From contig NZ_JBKDZH010000044.1 of NCBI RefSeq assembly GCF_047971185.1, positions 46,691-110,690 on the forward strand: a DNA stretch of 64,000 nt. Direction: 5' to 3'. The stretch's first letter is position 1; every line of letters begins with the position of its first letter. A program made the position numbers and the translations under genes. This document shows positions 49,796 through 58,427 of the stretch, one piece after another. Under the pieces are notes generated by a model, which did no database searches, had not been told where the DNA came from, and was given only the letters and a program-made list of their open reading frames with translations. Source of the stretch: Kluyvera sp047971185 (GTDB taxonomy: Bacteria; Pseudomonadota; Gammaproteobacteria; Enterobacterales; Enterobacteriaceae).

Positions 49796-51649
49796 TTACC
49801 TTTCGGAAGTTAAAGTTAACGGTAGGGTGTAGGAAGTTCCTTCATCCTGGAGGGTGAAATAACGATATTGTGGATCGATAGATAGCGTAATATTAAGTTC
49901 GGCGGGCTCACCGCGACCAGCCTGAACCAGACAGACAAAAATATGTCGTCCAGGCATCAGTTTTTGTTGTAATGTGACGACGCCACTGCTACAGGGGTAA
50001 ATAATATTACTGCCCGGTGGTGAAATAACAATCTCGGCTTCACGGGCGAACCTCGGTGAAATATCTTTAATCAAGCTAAATAAATTTTCCTCTCGATTGA
50101 CAATGAAGTTATTTTTTTCTCCGGGACTGGCAACCTGTGGCGTTAAAACTGGCACTGGGAAACCACCTTCAACGGTATCAATATGGCGATCGCTATCAAT
50201 TATATGCAAACGTAGATGACCACCAGTTATGGGGACCAACCAGCTGCTTACGTCAATACCGGAAAGTGGCGACCAACGGCATCTGATATAGCGCTCGGTG
50301 ATTTCACTTTCCAGGTTCAGACGCCGACCACGGTAATAACCGTCCTGTTCGCTGAACAGCAGCATTGAATCACAGGCGTTCATTTCAAGGCCGTAGCGAC
50401 TGCGTTCCAGGTTGAATCCAAGTAAAGAGGAATAGGCGAATTTGGCATATTTGCTTTCACTATTATTGTAATTTTTAGCCGGGAACTGCCCGCTGTTCAG
50501 TAAATAGTGATGCTGGTGGCTGATATCGTGATGTACAAGTTGTCCGGCGTGACGGAACATGCGGATAGACTCGCGTAACGGGAGTGGTTTAGCTTCGCTT
50601 CGCCAAAATTCGCTTTGCTCACCTTGTGTTAAAATCAGGAAGGTTTTACAGGCCCAGTAGGAGGAACCCGGTGCATTATAGTCTTCAGCAACTATCGGGT
50701 TATCATAGGCATAGCCGATGTTCATTATTCCACGACTGTCAACAGGAGCGTGCTCGCGCCACCAGTTGAGATTACGTAAAATAAGACCTTTAACGACGTC
50801 GGAGGGAAAAACGTCCAACTCAGCAAAAACCACTGCGCTCCAGAAAGCCGACTGGGCAAAACGATAGGTGAGGCTGCGGCCAAATGGAATGGCGCTACCG
50901 TCATCGCTGAACATATGTATAAAGTCACGTGCAAATATTGTCGCGCGTTCGCGAAGAATACGACAGCGTTGTGGATCGTGGTCGACCATTAATTGGGCGT
51001 AAACCAGTCCATAATAGTGCAATGCCATCGCATTGTAGTAATCACGCGGGCGGTCCTGGCCATCGCTATACCAACCGTCACCAAGATAATATCCATCCAA
51101 CAACGCAAAGTGGTGGGTAATGATCTCTGGCTGCCATTCCTCCCCTGACAGGCAAAGCCCGGTTTCAACCATGATGGGGAAGAATGACCAGTTATTTAGC
51201 GGTAGTTTAACCGTGCGGATATGCCTCAGCCAATCCACCAGTCGGTTAAATTCGTCGCTGGAAAGATGCGTTCTGAATTGATCACCCACCAATGCCAGAC
51301 CTGCGCCGAAGACGGCCATCTCGACGCAGCGCTGATCGAAATCACCCGGAGTTCCCCAATAGTTTGGGGACGAAGGATTGGTGCCATCGGCAATTAAGCG
51401 AAACAGTGGTTCCACTTCTGTGTGGGGGCTATCCGGGCAGGAAAGGCGTGAAAATACTCCCCATAGCAGGCGACAGAATGTTTCCATCGCTGCGGTCTGA
51501 CTGCCGTAAAGCGGTATCACCGGTCCGGGTAGAATGCCGGTTTCATTATTGCGGCGTAATGCCCACACGGCGGAAAAAAGGGTATCAAATTCACGTTCAA
51601 CATCCTGCCGGGTGACAAGTGCCTGCACCTGGCTCCGTTGTGATTTCAT
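49796..51649 (-). CDS. DUF2264 protein, putative glycoside-active enzyme
   Basis: A 617-residue protein of the DUF2264 family. The N-terminal half is helical and reads like an (alpha/alpha) barrel (GTPGDFDQRCVEMAVFGAGLALVGDQF; LPLNNWSFFPIMVETGLCL; YYLGDGWYSDGQDRPRDYYNAMALHYYGLVYAQ), the C-terminal half (from about residue 380) like a beta-sandwich. No signal peptide is present. DUF2264 genes often lie in polysaccharide-use loci, and some relatives appear to be glycoside hydrolases; the activity here is not known. As first gene of the GH88-symporter-porin operon, it may cut a linkage GH88 cannot. Confidence 0.82.
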   Translation of the reverse strand: MKSQRSQVQALVTRQDVEREFDTLFSAVWALRRNNETGILPGPVIPLYGSQTAAMETFCRLLWGVFSRLSCPDSPHTEVEPLFRLIADGTNPSSPNYWGTPGDFDQRCVEMAVFGAGLALVGDQFRTHLSSDEFNRLVDWLRHIRTVKLPLNNWSFFPIMVETGLCLSGEEWQPEIITHHFALLDGYYLGDGWYSDGQDRPRDYYNAMALHYYGLVYAQLMVDHDPQRCRILRERATIFARDFIHMFSDDGSAIPFGRSLTYRFAQSAFWSAVVFAELDVFPSDVVKGLILRNLNWWREHAPVDSRGIMNIGYAYDNPIVAEDYNAPGSSYWACKTFLILTQGEQSEFWRSEAKPLPLRESIRMFRHAGQLVHHDISHQHHYLLNSGQFPAKNYNNSESKYAKFAYSSLLGFNLERSRYGLEMNACDSMLLFSEQDGYYRGRRLNLESEITERYIRCRWSPLSGIDVSSWLVPITGGHLRLHIIDSDRHIDTVEGGFPVPVLTPQVASPGEKNNFIVNREENLFSLIKDISPRFAREAEIVISPPGSNIIYPCSSGVVTLQQKLMPGRHIFVCLVQAGRGEPAELNITLSIDPQYRYFTLQDEGTSYTLPLTLTSER

Positions 51650-51674
51650 GGGGACATCCTCGATAAAAAATGGA

Positions 51675-51694
51675 ATAACGTTTCATAACGTCTT
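51675..51694. promoter_or_regulatory. Tandem ATAACGTYTY half-sites in the uronate-locus promoter
   Basis: ATAACGTTTC and ATAACGTCTT lie head to tail, 10 bp apart, 26-45 bp upstream of the DUF2264 start and in the divergent gap with the AraC gene. The spacing suits an activator bound on one DNA face. Confidence 0.45.
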
Positions 51695-51804
51695 TCGATG
51701 GCAGGTAACTTATGGAGGTTCGAAGGGATAATTCGTTAAGAAGATCACAAAAAATGATGCGTGATGCGCAGTGAAGATGAAAAGCACGTTTTTTCCTGGC
51801 TAAT

Positions 51805-52700
51805 TTGAATTATTCTGAATGGAAATTGCACTATTTTGACATTACCTTTATGACTCCTGAAGTGCTGCTGGACCGAATTGAGTTTGACGATCTTTATGCG
51901 GAGTTTCGCCGGGTAGAGGGTAAAAGCGTTGACTATTATCACTGGCATCAGTGTCTGGAGGTTTTGTATATAGAGACAGGCATAGGTATTGTCGTGGTTG
52001 ATAATCAACAGTATACGCTGCGTCCAGGTCGGATATTCATTTTTCCGCAGGGAAAACTGCATAAGGTGACGGTTGATAATAGCCCGACAAATCTTTATAA
52101 ACGTAATATTCTGCATATTGACGCCAGTGTGCTTGCTTCATATTTCTCCACATTTAATGAGTCTCGGCATATCCTTGAGAATATTTCCTCTACCGACGCA
52201 AGAGCGTTTGTCTATGATTTATCTGAACGCCAGGGGTATATTCGGGATATATTCGGGATATGTTCGATAGCTATACTGTTAAGTACCAGGCTGCATCGAA
52301 CAAAGTGGAAGTAATGGCGATATTGTTGCTTAGCCTATTTCAACTCTTTTCAGATGACGCTTTTGTTCGTACGGCAACAACGGGTAAAATATCTTCTCAG
52401 ATCATGCGACTGATTGAGCGTGATTTTCGTTCCCGGATCACGCTAGCGGATATTGCGGACAGTCTCGCGATCTCTCAAAGCTACGCGTCGCGGGTTTTCC
52501 GCAAAGAAACCGGCGGAACCATTCAGGAATATCTGATGATCCGCCGGGTGAAATATGCGTGTGATTTGCTGGAGAATACTGAACTTTCAGTCGCGCAAGT
52601 GGCTGAACAATCTGGCTTTAACCACGTCACTTACTTCATTCGGTGTTTTAAAGAGCTGCTGGGCTGTGCTCCATTGCGTTATAGAAATAAGCGAGATTAG
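51805..52700 (+). pseudogene. AraC-family regulator of the uronate locus, broken by an 11-bp tandem duplication
   Basis: An AraC regulator in two frames. Part one (51805 TTG or 51850 ATG, to 52314) holds the cupin sensor (YYHWHQCLEVLYIETGIG; LRPGRIFIFPQGKLHKV). Part two, in another frame, holds two HTH motifs (ITLADIADSLAISQSYASRVFRKETGGTIQEYL; LSVAQVAEQSGFNHVTYFIRCFKELLG). The break is exactly at TATATTCGGGA, repeated perfectly at 52237-52247 and 52248-52258. Dropping one copy gives a single 279- or 294-residue protein reading RQGYIRDMFDSYTVKYQ across the joint. It is divergent from the uronate operon and should be its activator. As read, only a truncated sensor half or an unlinked HTH half (from 52260) could be made. 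Confidence 0.85.
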
Positions 52701-52780
52701 ATTTATATCAGTTACATAAAAATGCATTTTTTTTAACTCTGATATAATATGACCGCAAGACAGAACCAGCGGGAATCACC

Positions 52781-54193
52781 ATGAAAAAGTACCAGCGCCT
52801 CGCCGAGCAGATGACAGAACAGATTGCCCATGGCGTGTGGCAGCCGGGCGACAAGCTGCCCTCGCTGCGGGAGCAGGTAGTCAACAGCGGCATGAGTTTT
52901 ATGACCGTCAGCCATGCTTACCAGCTGCTGGAGAGCCAGGGAAGGATCGTGGCGCGCCCGCAGTCCGGCTACTACGTGGCACCGCATCCCGTTGCCCCGC
53001 GAGCGGCCGCCGTGGCGGCGCCGGTGATGCCCGATAACGCGGTCGACATCAATACCTATATCTTCGAAGTGCTACAGGCCAGCTGCAATGCCGCCGTGCT
53101 GCCGTTTGCCTCGGCGTTTCCCGACCCTAAACTGTTCCCCTTGCCGCAGCTCAATCGCTCATTGGCGCAGGTGAGTAAAACCGCCACGGCGATGAGCGTG
53201 ATTGAGAATCTGCCGCCGGGCAATGATGAATTACGTCATGCCATCGCGCGTCGCTATGCGCTGCAGGGAATGACCATTTCGCCGGATGAGATCGTGATCA
53301 CCGCCGGGGCGCTGGAGGCGCTAAACCTGAGCCTTCAGGCGGTCACGGAGCCCGGTGACTGGGTCATCGTCGAAAACCCGTGCTTTTATGGCGCGCTGCA
53401 GGCGCTGGAGCGGCTGAGGCTGAAGGCGCTTTCGGTGGCGACCGATGTGAAAGAGGGGATCGATCTCGACGCACTGGCTCAGGCGTTGCAGAATTACCCC
53501 GTAAAAGCCTGCTGGTTAATGACCAACAGCCAGAATCCGCTGGGCTTTACGCTCACGCCCGAGAAAAAGGCGCGGCTGATTGAGATCCTCACCGCGCATA
53601 ACGTCACGCTGATTGAAGACGACGTCTACAGCGAGCTCTATTTTGGCCGCGAAAAACCGCTGCCGGCGAAGGCGTGGGACAAACAGGATATGACGCTGCA
53701 CTGTAGCTCGTTTTCCAAGTGCCTGGTGCCGGGCTTTCGCATCGGCTGGGTTGCGGCGGGCAAGCACGCGCGGCGCATTCAGCATCTACAGTTGATGAGC
53801 ACGCTTTCGACCAGGTCGCCCATGCAGCTGGCGCTGGTCGACTATCTGGCCACCAAACGCTACGACGCCCACCTGCGTCGCCTGCGACGCCAGCTGGCGG
53901 AGCGCAAGCAGCTGGCGTGGCAGTCGCTGCTGCGTTCGCTGCCGCCGGAGGTGCATATTCATCACAACGACAGCGGTTATTTTCTCTGGCTGGAGCTACC
54001 GGCCGGGATTGATGCCGGGACGTTAAGCGCCAGAGCGCTGGAGCACCACATCAGCATTGCGCCGGGCAAAATGTTTTCGACCACCGACAACTGGGCGTCA
54101 TTCTTCCGTTTTAATACCGCCTGGGGTTGGGGAGAAAGAGAAGACAAGGCGGTGGAAACGCTCGGCAATCTTATTCGCCAGATGCTGAAATAA
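52781..54193 (+). CDS. ydcR: YdcR, MocR/GntR-family regulator with aminotransferase domain
   Basis: A 470-residue fusion (E. coli YdcR has 468). The N-terminal GntR winged helix spans residues 1-70 (MAEQ-type start MKKYQRLAEQMTEQIAHGVWQPGDKLPSLREQ), and a fold-type I aminotransferase domain follows, with the PLP lysine in HCSSFSKCLVPGFRIGWV. Relatives sense PLP or amine ligands. It lies directly upstream of ydcS, as in E. coli, and probably regulates ydcSTUV-patD. A TATAAT -10 lies at 52743. Confidence 0.93.
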   Translation: MKKYQRLAEQMTEQIAHGVWQPGDKLPSLREQVVNSGMSFMTVSHAYQLLESQGRIVARPQSGYYVAPHPVAPRAAAVAAPVMPDNAVDINTYIFEVLQASCNAAVLPFASAFPDPKLFPLPQLNRSLAQVSKTATAMSVIENLPPGNDELRHAIARRYALQGMTISPDEIVITAGALEALNLSLQAVTEPGDWVIVENPCFYGALQALERLRLKALSVATDVKEGIDLDALAQALQNYPVKACWLMTNSQNPLGFTLTPEKKARLIEILTAHNVTLIEDDVYSELYFGREKPLPAKAWDKQDMTLHCSSFSKCLVPGFRIGWVAAGKHARRIQHLQLMSTLSTRSPMQLALVDYLATKRYDAHLRRLRRQLAERKQLAWQSLLRSLPPEVHIHHNDSGYFLWLELPAGIDAGTLSARALEHHISIAPGKMFSTTDNWASFFRFNTAWGWGEREDKAVETLGNLIRQMLK

Positions 54194-54489
54194 TCACAAA
54201 CGCTTATTCCCGAATTCGCCCCTTAATGAAATTCACACGTTTTGAGGGGTATTTCTCTGCGCCGGTCATAGGAAATACGCATAGCGCCTTTGACCGGTAA
54301 CTCCTTGTCTATAATCCATATTATCTACCCCGATTTATTCATTTTTGCGGAATGCGCACTTTGTCACAACCTGTGCAAATTTTTATCTGCGGCACAGGTG
54401 ACCGTTCTGGTGACGTCTATTTTTAAACAGGGAGATATTTTTAACGGCACGGCTGCCGCTCAATTTCATTGTGACAGGAGTAAAACTTT
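54194..54489. promoter_or_regulatory. ydcR-ydcS intergenic control region
   Basis: A 296-bp gap before ydcS. It holds an inverted repeat CCGGTCA (54262-54268) / TGACCGG (54291-54297), a candidate YdcR site, and a GACAGGAG ribosome site for ydcS. No ORF is supported. Confidence 0.4.
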
Positions 54490-55635
54490 ATGAGCAAGAA
54501 ATTTGCCCGCAGCAGCCTGTGCGCGCTGGCCGTGACGGTCGCCACTGCCTACGCCGCCGAGCCGCCGACCTCGCTGGGAAAAGCGGAAGGGCGGCTGGAT
54601 ATTATTGCCTGGCCGGGCTATATCGAACGCGGCCAGACCGATAAACAGTATGATTGGGTGACGCAGTTTGAGAAACAGAGCGGCTGCCAGGTCAACGTCA
54701 AAACGGCGGCAACCTCGGATGAGATGGTCAGCCTGATGGCGAAGGGCGGTTACGATCTGGTCACCGCTTCCGGCGATGCCTCGCTGCGCCTGATCATGGG
54801 CAAACGTGTGCAGCCGATCAACACCGCGCTGATTGAAAACTGGAAAACCCTCGATCCGCGTCTGAGCAAAGGCGCATGGTTCAACGTGGATGGCAAAGTC
54901 TACGGCACGCCGTATCAGTGGGGGCCAAACCTGCTGATGTACAACACCAAAACGTTCCCTACGCCGCCGGACTCCTGGAACGTGGTCTTTGTGAAGCAGG
55001 ATCTGCCGGACGGCAAAACCAATCAGGGCCGCGTGCAGGCCTACGATGGCCCAATCTACATCGCCGATGCGGCGCTGTTCGTGAAAGCGACCCAGCCGCA
55101 GTTGGGTATCAGCGACCCATATCAACTCACCGAAGCGCAGTATCAGGCGGTGCTGAAGGTTCTGCGCGATCAGCATGGGCTGATCCACCGTTACTGGCAC
55201 GATACCACCGTGCAGATGAGTGACTTTAAAAACGAGGGGGTTGTCGCCTCCAGCGCCTGGCCGTATCAGGCGAACGGTCTGAAGGGCGAAGGCCAGCCGA
55301 TCGCGACGGTGTTCCCGAAAGAAGGCGTTACCGGCTGGGCCGATACCACCATGCTGCACGCCGAGGCTAAGCACCCGGTTTGTGCCTACAAATGGATGAA
55401 CTGGTCGCTGACGCCGAAGGTGCAGGGTGACGTGGCGGCCTGGTTTGGCTCGCTGCCGGTAGTGGCCGAAGGGTGTAAGGCCAGTACGCTGCTCGGTGAG
55501 AAAGGCTGTGAAACCAACGGCTACAGCTTCTTCGACAAAATTGCCTTCTGGAAAACCCCGATTGCCGAGGGTGGCAAGTACGTGCCGTATAGCCGCTGGA
55601 CGCAGGACTATATCGCCATTATGGGCGGTCGCTAA
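54490..55635 (+). CDS. ydcS: YdcS, periplasmic binding protein of putative polyamine ABC importer
   Basis: A 381-residue PotD/PotF-type solute-binding protein with a signal peptide (SSLCALAVTVATAYAAEPP). The mature part follows E. coli YdcS (GRLDIIAWPGYIERGQTDKQYDWVTQFEKQSGC; YGTPYQWGPNLLMYNTKTF; CAYKWMNWSLTPKVQGDVAAWFGSLPV). In E. coli YdcS also has a reported polyhydroxybutyrate-synthase activity. First gene of ydcSTUV-patD, which imports putrescine-like amines and oxidises the derived aldehyde. Confidence 0.94.
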   Translation: MSKKFARSSLCALAVTVATAYAAEPPTSLGKAEGRLDIIAWPGYIERGQTDKQYDWVTQFEKQSGCQVNVKTAATSDEMVSLMAKGGYDLVTASGDASLRLIMGKRVQPINTALIENWKTLDPRLSKGAWFNVDGKVYGTPYQWGPNLLMYNTKTFPTPPDSWNVVFVKQDLPDGKTNQGRVQAYDGPIYIADAALFVKATQPQLGISDPYQLTEAQYQAVLKVLRDQHGLIHRYWHDTTVQMSDFKNEGVVASSAWPYQANGLKGEGQPIATVFPKEGVTGWADTTMLHAEAKHPVCAYKWMNWSLTPKVQGDVAAWFGSLPVVAEGCKASTLLGEKGCETNGYSFFDKIAFWKTPIAEGGKYVPYSRWTQDYIAIMGGR

Positions 55636-55652
55636 TCACCGGGGAGTCCATC

Positions 55653-56666
55653 ATGACGTATGCAGTCGAGTTTCATGACGTCTCGCGACTTTATGGCGAC
55701 GTTCGGGCGGTAGATGGCGTGAGCATCGCCATCCATGACGGTGAGTTCTTCTCTATGCTGGGGCCGTCAGGCTCCGGCAAAACCACCTGCCTGCGGCTGA
55801 TCGCCGGGTTTGAACAGCTTTCCGGCGGCGCTATCTCCATTTTTGGCCAGCAGGCCAGCGAGCTCCCGCCGTGGGAGCGCGATGTTAACACCGTTTTTCA
55901 GGACTATGCGCTGTTTCCCCATATGTCGGTGCTCGATAACGTGGCCTATGGCCTGATGGTGAAGGGCGTGGGGAAAAAAGAACGTCAGATGAAAGCGGCG
56001 CAGGCGTTAGAAAAGGTGGCGCTCGGTTTTGTGGCCGGGCGAAAACCGTCGCAGCTCTCCGGCGGCCAGCGTCAGCGGGTGGCCATTGCCCGCGCGCTGG
56101 TCAACGAACCGCGCGTACTGCTGCTTGATGAACCGCTGGGCGCGCTGGATCTCAAGCTGCGCGAACAGATGCAGTTCGAGCTGAAAAAACTCCAGCAGGA
56201 ACTGGGCATCACCTTTATTTTCGTGACGCACGATCAGGGTGAAGCGCTATCGATGTCGGACCGGGTGGCGGTATTCAACAACGGTCGTATTGAGCAGGTA
56301 GACACCCCGCGCGCGCTCTATCTGCGCCCGCGTACGCCGTTTGTCGCCAGCTTTGTCGGCACGTCGAACGTGTTTAATCCCACCATGGCCGAGATGCTGT
56401 GCGGCATGACGGGACATTGGGCGCTGCGCCCGGAGCATATTCGCCTGAACGAAGGGGGCGAAGTTGAGGTCAAGGGGCGCGTGCAGGCGGTGCAGTATCA
56501 GGGGGCGGCGACGCGCTATGAGCTGCTGCTGGAGAGCGGCGATAAGCTGTTGGTCAGCCAGGCAAACTTCGCCGTCGGGTTGAACGCCGAGGGCCCCGCG
56601 GTGGGGCGGGACGTTGTGGCCTCCTGGCCGCGTGACGCGATGGTGGCGCTGGACGGAGGGAGGTAA
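55653..56666 (+). CDS. ydcT: YdcT, ABC ATPase of putative polyamine importer
   Basis: A 337-residue PotA-type ATPase. Walker A GPSGSGKTTCLRLIAGF (near residue 35), signature LSGGQRQRVAIARALV, Walker B VLLLDEPLGALD, and the H-loop FVTHDQGEAL are all present. A C-terminal TOBE-like domain follows (ALRPEHIRLNEGGEVEVKG). It lies 17 bp after ydcS, and its stop abuts the ydcU start (TAAATG). Confidence 0.95.
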   Translation: MTYAVEFHDVSRLYGDVRAVDGVSIAIHDGEFFSMLGPSGSGKTTCLRLIAGFEQLSGGAISIFGQQASELPPWERDVNTVFQDYALFPHMSVLDNVAYGLMVKGVGKKERQMKAAQALEKVALGFVAGRKPSQLSGGQRQRVAIARALVNEPRVLLLDEPLGALDLKLREQMQFELKKLQQELGITFIFVTHDQGEALSMSDRVAVFNNGRIEQVDTPRALYLRPRTPFVASFVGTSNVFNPTMAEMLCGMTGHWALRPEHIRLNEGGEVEVKGRVQAVQYQGAATRYELLLESGDKLLVSQANFAVGLNAEGPAVGRDVVASWPRDAMVALDGGR

Positions 56667-57608
56667 ATGGAGATGAGCATGACGCCGGTTCCTTCCTCTC
56701 GCCATGGCGGGAAAATCTCCAGCCTGTTCTGGCGTAAGCCGACGCTGGGGCTATTCCTGCTGCTACTCGGGCCGCTGATGTGGTTTGGCATCGTCTATTT
56801 TGGCTCGCTGCTTACGCTGCTGTGGCAGGGTTTCTACACTTTCGATGACTTTACGATGTCGGTCACGCCGACGTTGACGCTGGCAAATCTGTACGCGCTG
56901 TTTAATCCGGCGAACTACGACATCATTGTGCGCACGCTGGTGATGGCGCTTGCGGTGACCGTGGCCAGCGCGCTGCTGGCTTTCCCAATGGCGTGGTATA
57001 TGGCGCGCTACACCCGCGGAAAGAAAAAGGCTTTTTTCTACGTGGCGGTGATGCTGCCGATGTGGGCCAGCTATATCGTCAAAGCCTACGCGTGGACGCT
57101 GCTGCTGGCGAAGGACGGCGTGGCGCAATGGTTTCTCAACCATCTCGGGCTACAGCCGGTACTGGCGGCCATTCTGACGCTGCCAGGCATTGGCGGTAAT
57201 ACGCTCTCGACCTCCGGACTGGGACGCTTCCTGGTGTTCGTCTATATCTGGCTGCCGTTTATGATCCTGCCGGTACAGGCCGCGCTTGAGCGCATACCCG
57301 GCTCGCTGCTTCAGGCCTCCGCCGATCTGGGCGCGCTGCCGCGTCAGACGTTTCGCCATGTGGTGTTGCCGCTGGCGATCCCCGGCATCGCGGCGGGGTC
57401 AATTTTCACCTTCTCACTGACGCTGGGGGACTTTATCGTGCCGCAGTTAGTGGGGCCGCCGGGCTATTTTATCGGCAATATGGTCTATTCCCAGCAGGGC
57501 GCGATCGGCAACATGCCGATGGCGGCGGCGTTTACCCTCGTACCGATTGTCCTGATTGCCCTTTATCTGGCGTTTGTGAAGCGCCTGGGAGCGTTCGATG
57601 CACTCTGA
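56667..57608 (+). CDS. ydcU: YdcU, inner-membrane permease (PotB-like)
   Basis: A 313-residue permease with six helices. The cytoplasmic EAA-type loop that contacts YdcT reads LLQASADLGALPRQTFRHVVLPLAIPGIAAGSIF. The N-terminal region before the first helix is about 28 residues (start MEMSMTPV, with inner ATGs at 56673 and 56679). It overlaps ydcV by 11 bp. Confidence 0.93.
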   Translation: MEMSMTPVPSSRHGGKISSLFWRKPTLGLFLLLLGPLMWFGIVYFGSLLTLLWQGFYTFDDFTMSVTPTLTLANLYALFNPANYDIIVRTLVMALAVTVASALLAFPMAWYMARYTRGKKKAFFYVAVMLPMWASYIVKAYAWTLLLAKDGVAQWFLNHLGLQPVLAAILTLPGIGGNTLSTSGLGRFLVFVYIWLPFMILPVQAALERIPGSLLQASADLGALPRQTFRHVVLPLAIPGIAAGSIFTFSLTLGDFIVPQLVGPPGYFIGNMVYSQQGAIGNMPMAAAFTLVPIVLIALYLAFVKRLGAFDAL

Positions 57609-58413
57609 ACGGGCACCGCTGTTCCTCAGAATTGCCGCCTGGGGCGGCGTTGTTTTCCTCCATTTCCCGCTGGCGATCATTGCGCTATACGCCTTTAACA
57701 CCGAAGACGCGGCGTTCAGCTTTCCGCCGCAGGGCCTGACGCTGCGCTGGTTTAGCGAAGCGGCAGGGCGCAGCGATATCTACGAGGCGGTGACGCTGTC
57801 ACTTAAAATCGCGGCTCTGTCGACGGCCATCGCCCTGATACTTGGCACGCTAGCTGCAGCAGCACTCTGGCGGCGGGATTTCTTTGGCAAAAGCGCAATA
57901 TCGCTATTGCTACTGTTGCCAATTGCGTTACCTGGCATCGTCACCGGGCTGGCGCTGTTAACGGCGTTTAAAACGGTCAATCTTGAACCGGGGCTATTCA
58001 CCATTGTGATTGGTCACGCCACGTTTTGCGTGGTGGTGGTGTTTAACAACGTGATAGCCCGCTTCCGCCGCACGTCGTGGAGCCTGGTGGAAGCGTCCAT
58101 GGATTTAGGCGCCAACGGCTGGCAAACCTTCCGCCACGTCGTGCTGCCGAATCTGGGGTCGGCGCTGCTGGCGGGGGGCATGCTGGCGTTTGCGCTATCG
58201 TTTGATGAAATCATCGTCACCACCTTTACCGCCGGGCATGAGCGCACGCTGCCGCTGTGGCTGCTGAACCAACTGGGCCGGCCGCGTGATGTGCCGGTGA
58301 CTAACGTTGTCGCGCTGCTGGTGATGTTACTGACGATGATTCCGATTTTTGGGGCGTGGTGGCTCACGCGCGAAGACGAAACGGCCGCCAGCGGTGGTAC
58401 GACATTTAAATAA
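57598..58413 (+). CDS. ydcV: YdcV, inner-membrane permease (PotC-like)
   Basis: A 271-residue second permease, starting inside the end of ydcU (MHSERAPLFLRIAAWGG). Its EAA loop is SLVEASMDLGANGWQTFRHVVLPNLGSALLAGG, and the chain FALSFDEIIVTTFTAGHERTLPLWLLNQL is typical of PotC. Together with YdcU it forms the membrane channel of the importer. Confidence 0.93.
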   Translation: MHSERAPLFLRIAAWGGVVFLHFPLAIIALYAFNTEDAAFSFPPQGLTLRWFSEAAGRSDIYEAVTLSLKIAALSTAIALILGTLAAAALWRRDFFGKSAISLLLLLPIALPGIVTGLALLTAFKTVNLEPGLFTIVIGHATFCVVVVFNNVIARFRRTSWSLVEASMDLGANGWQTFRHVVLPNLGSALLAGGMLAFALSFDEIIVTTFTAGHERTLPLWLLNQLGRPRDVPVTNVVALLVMLLTMIPIFGAWWLTREDETAASGGTTFK

Positions 58414-58427
58414 AACAGGATCATGCT

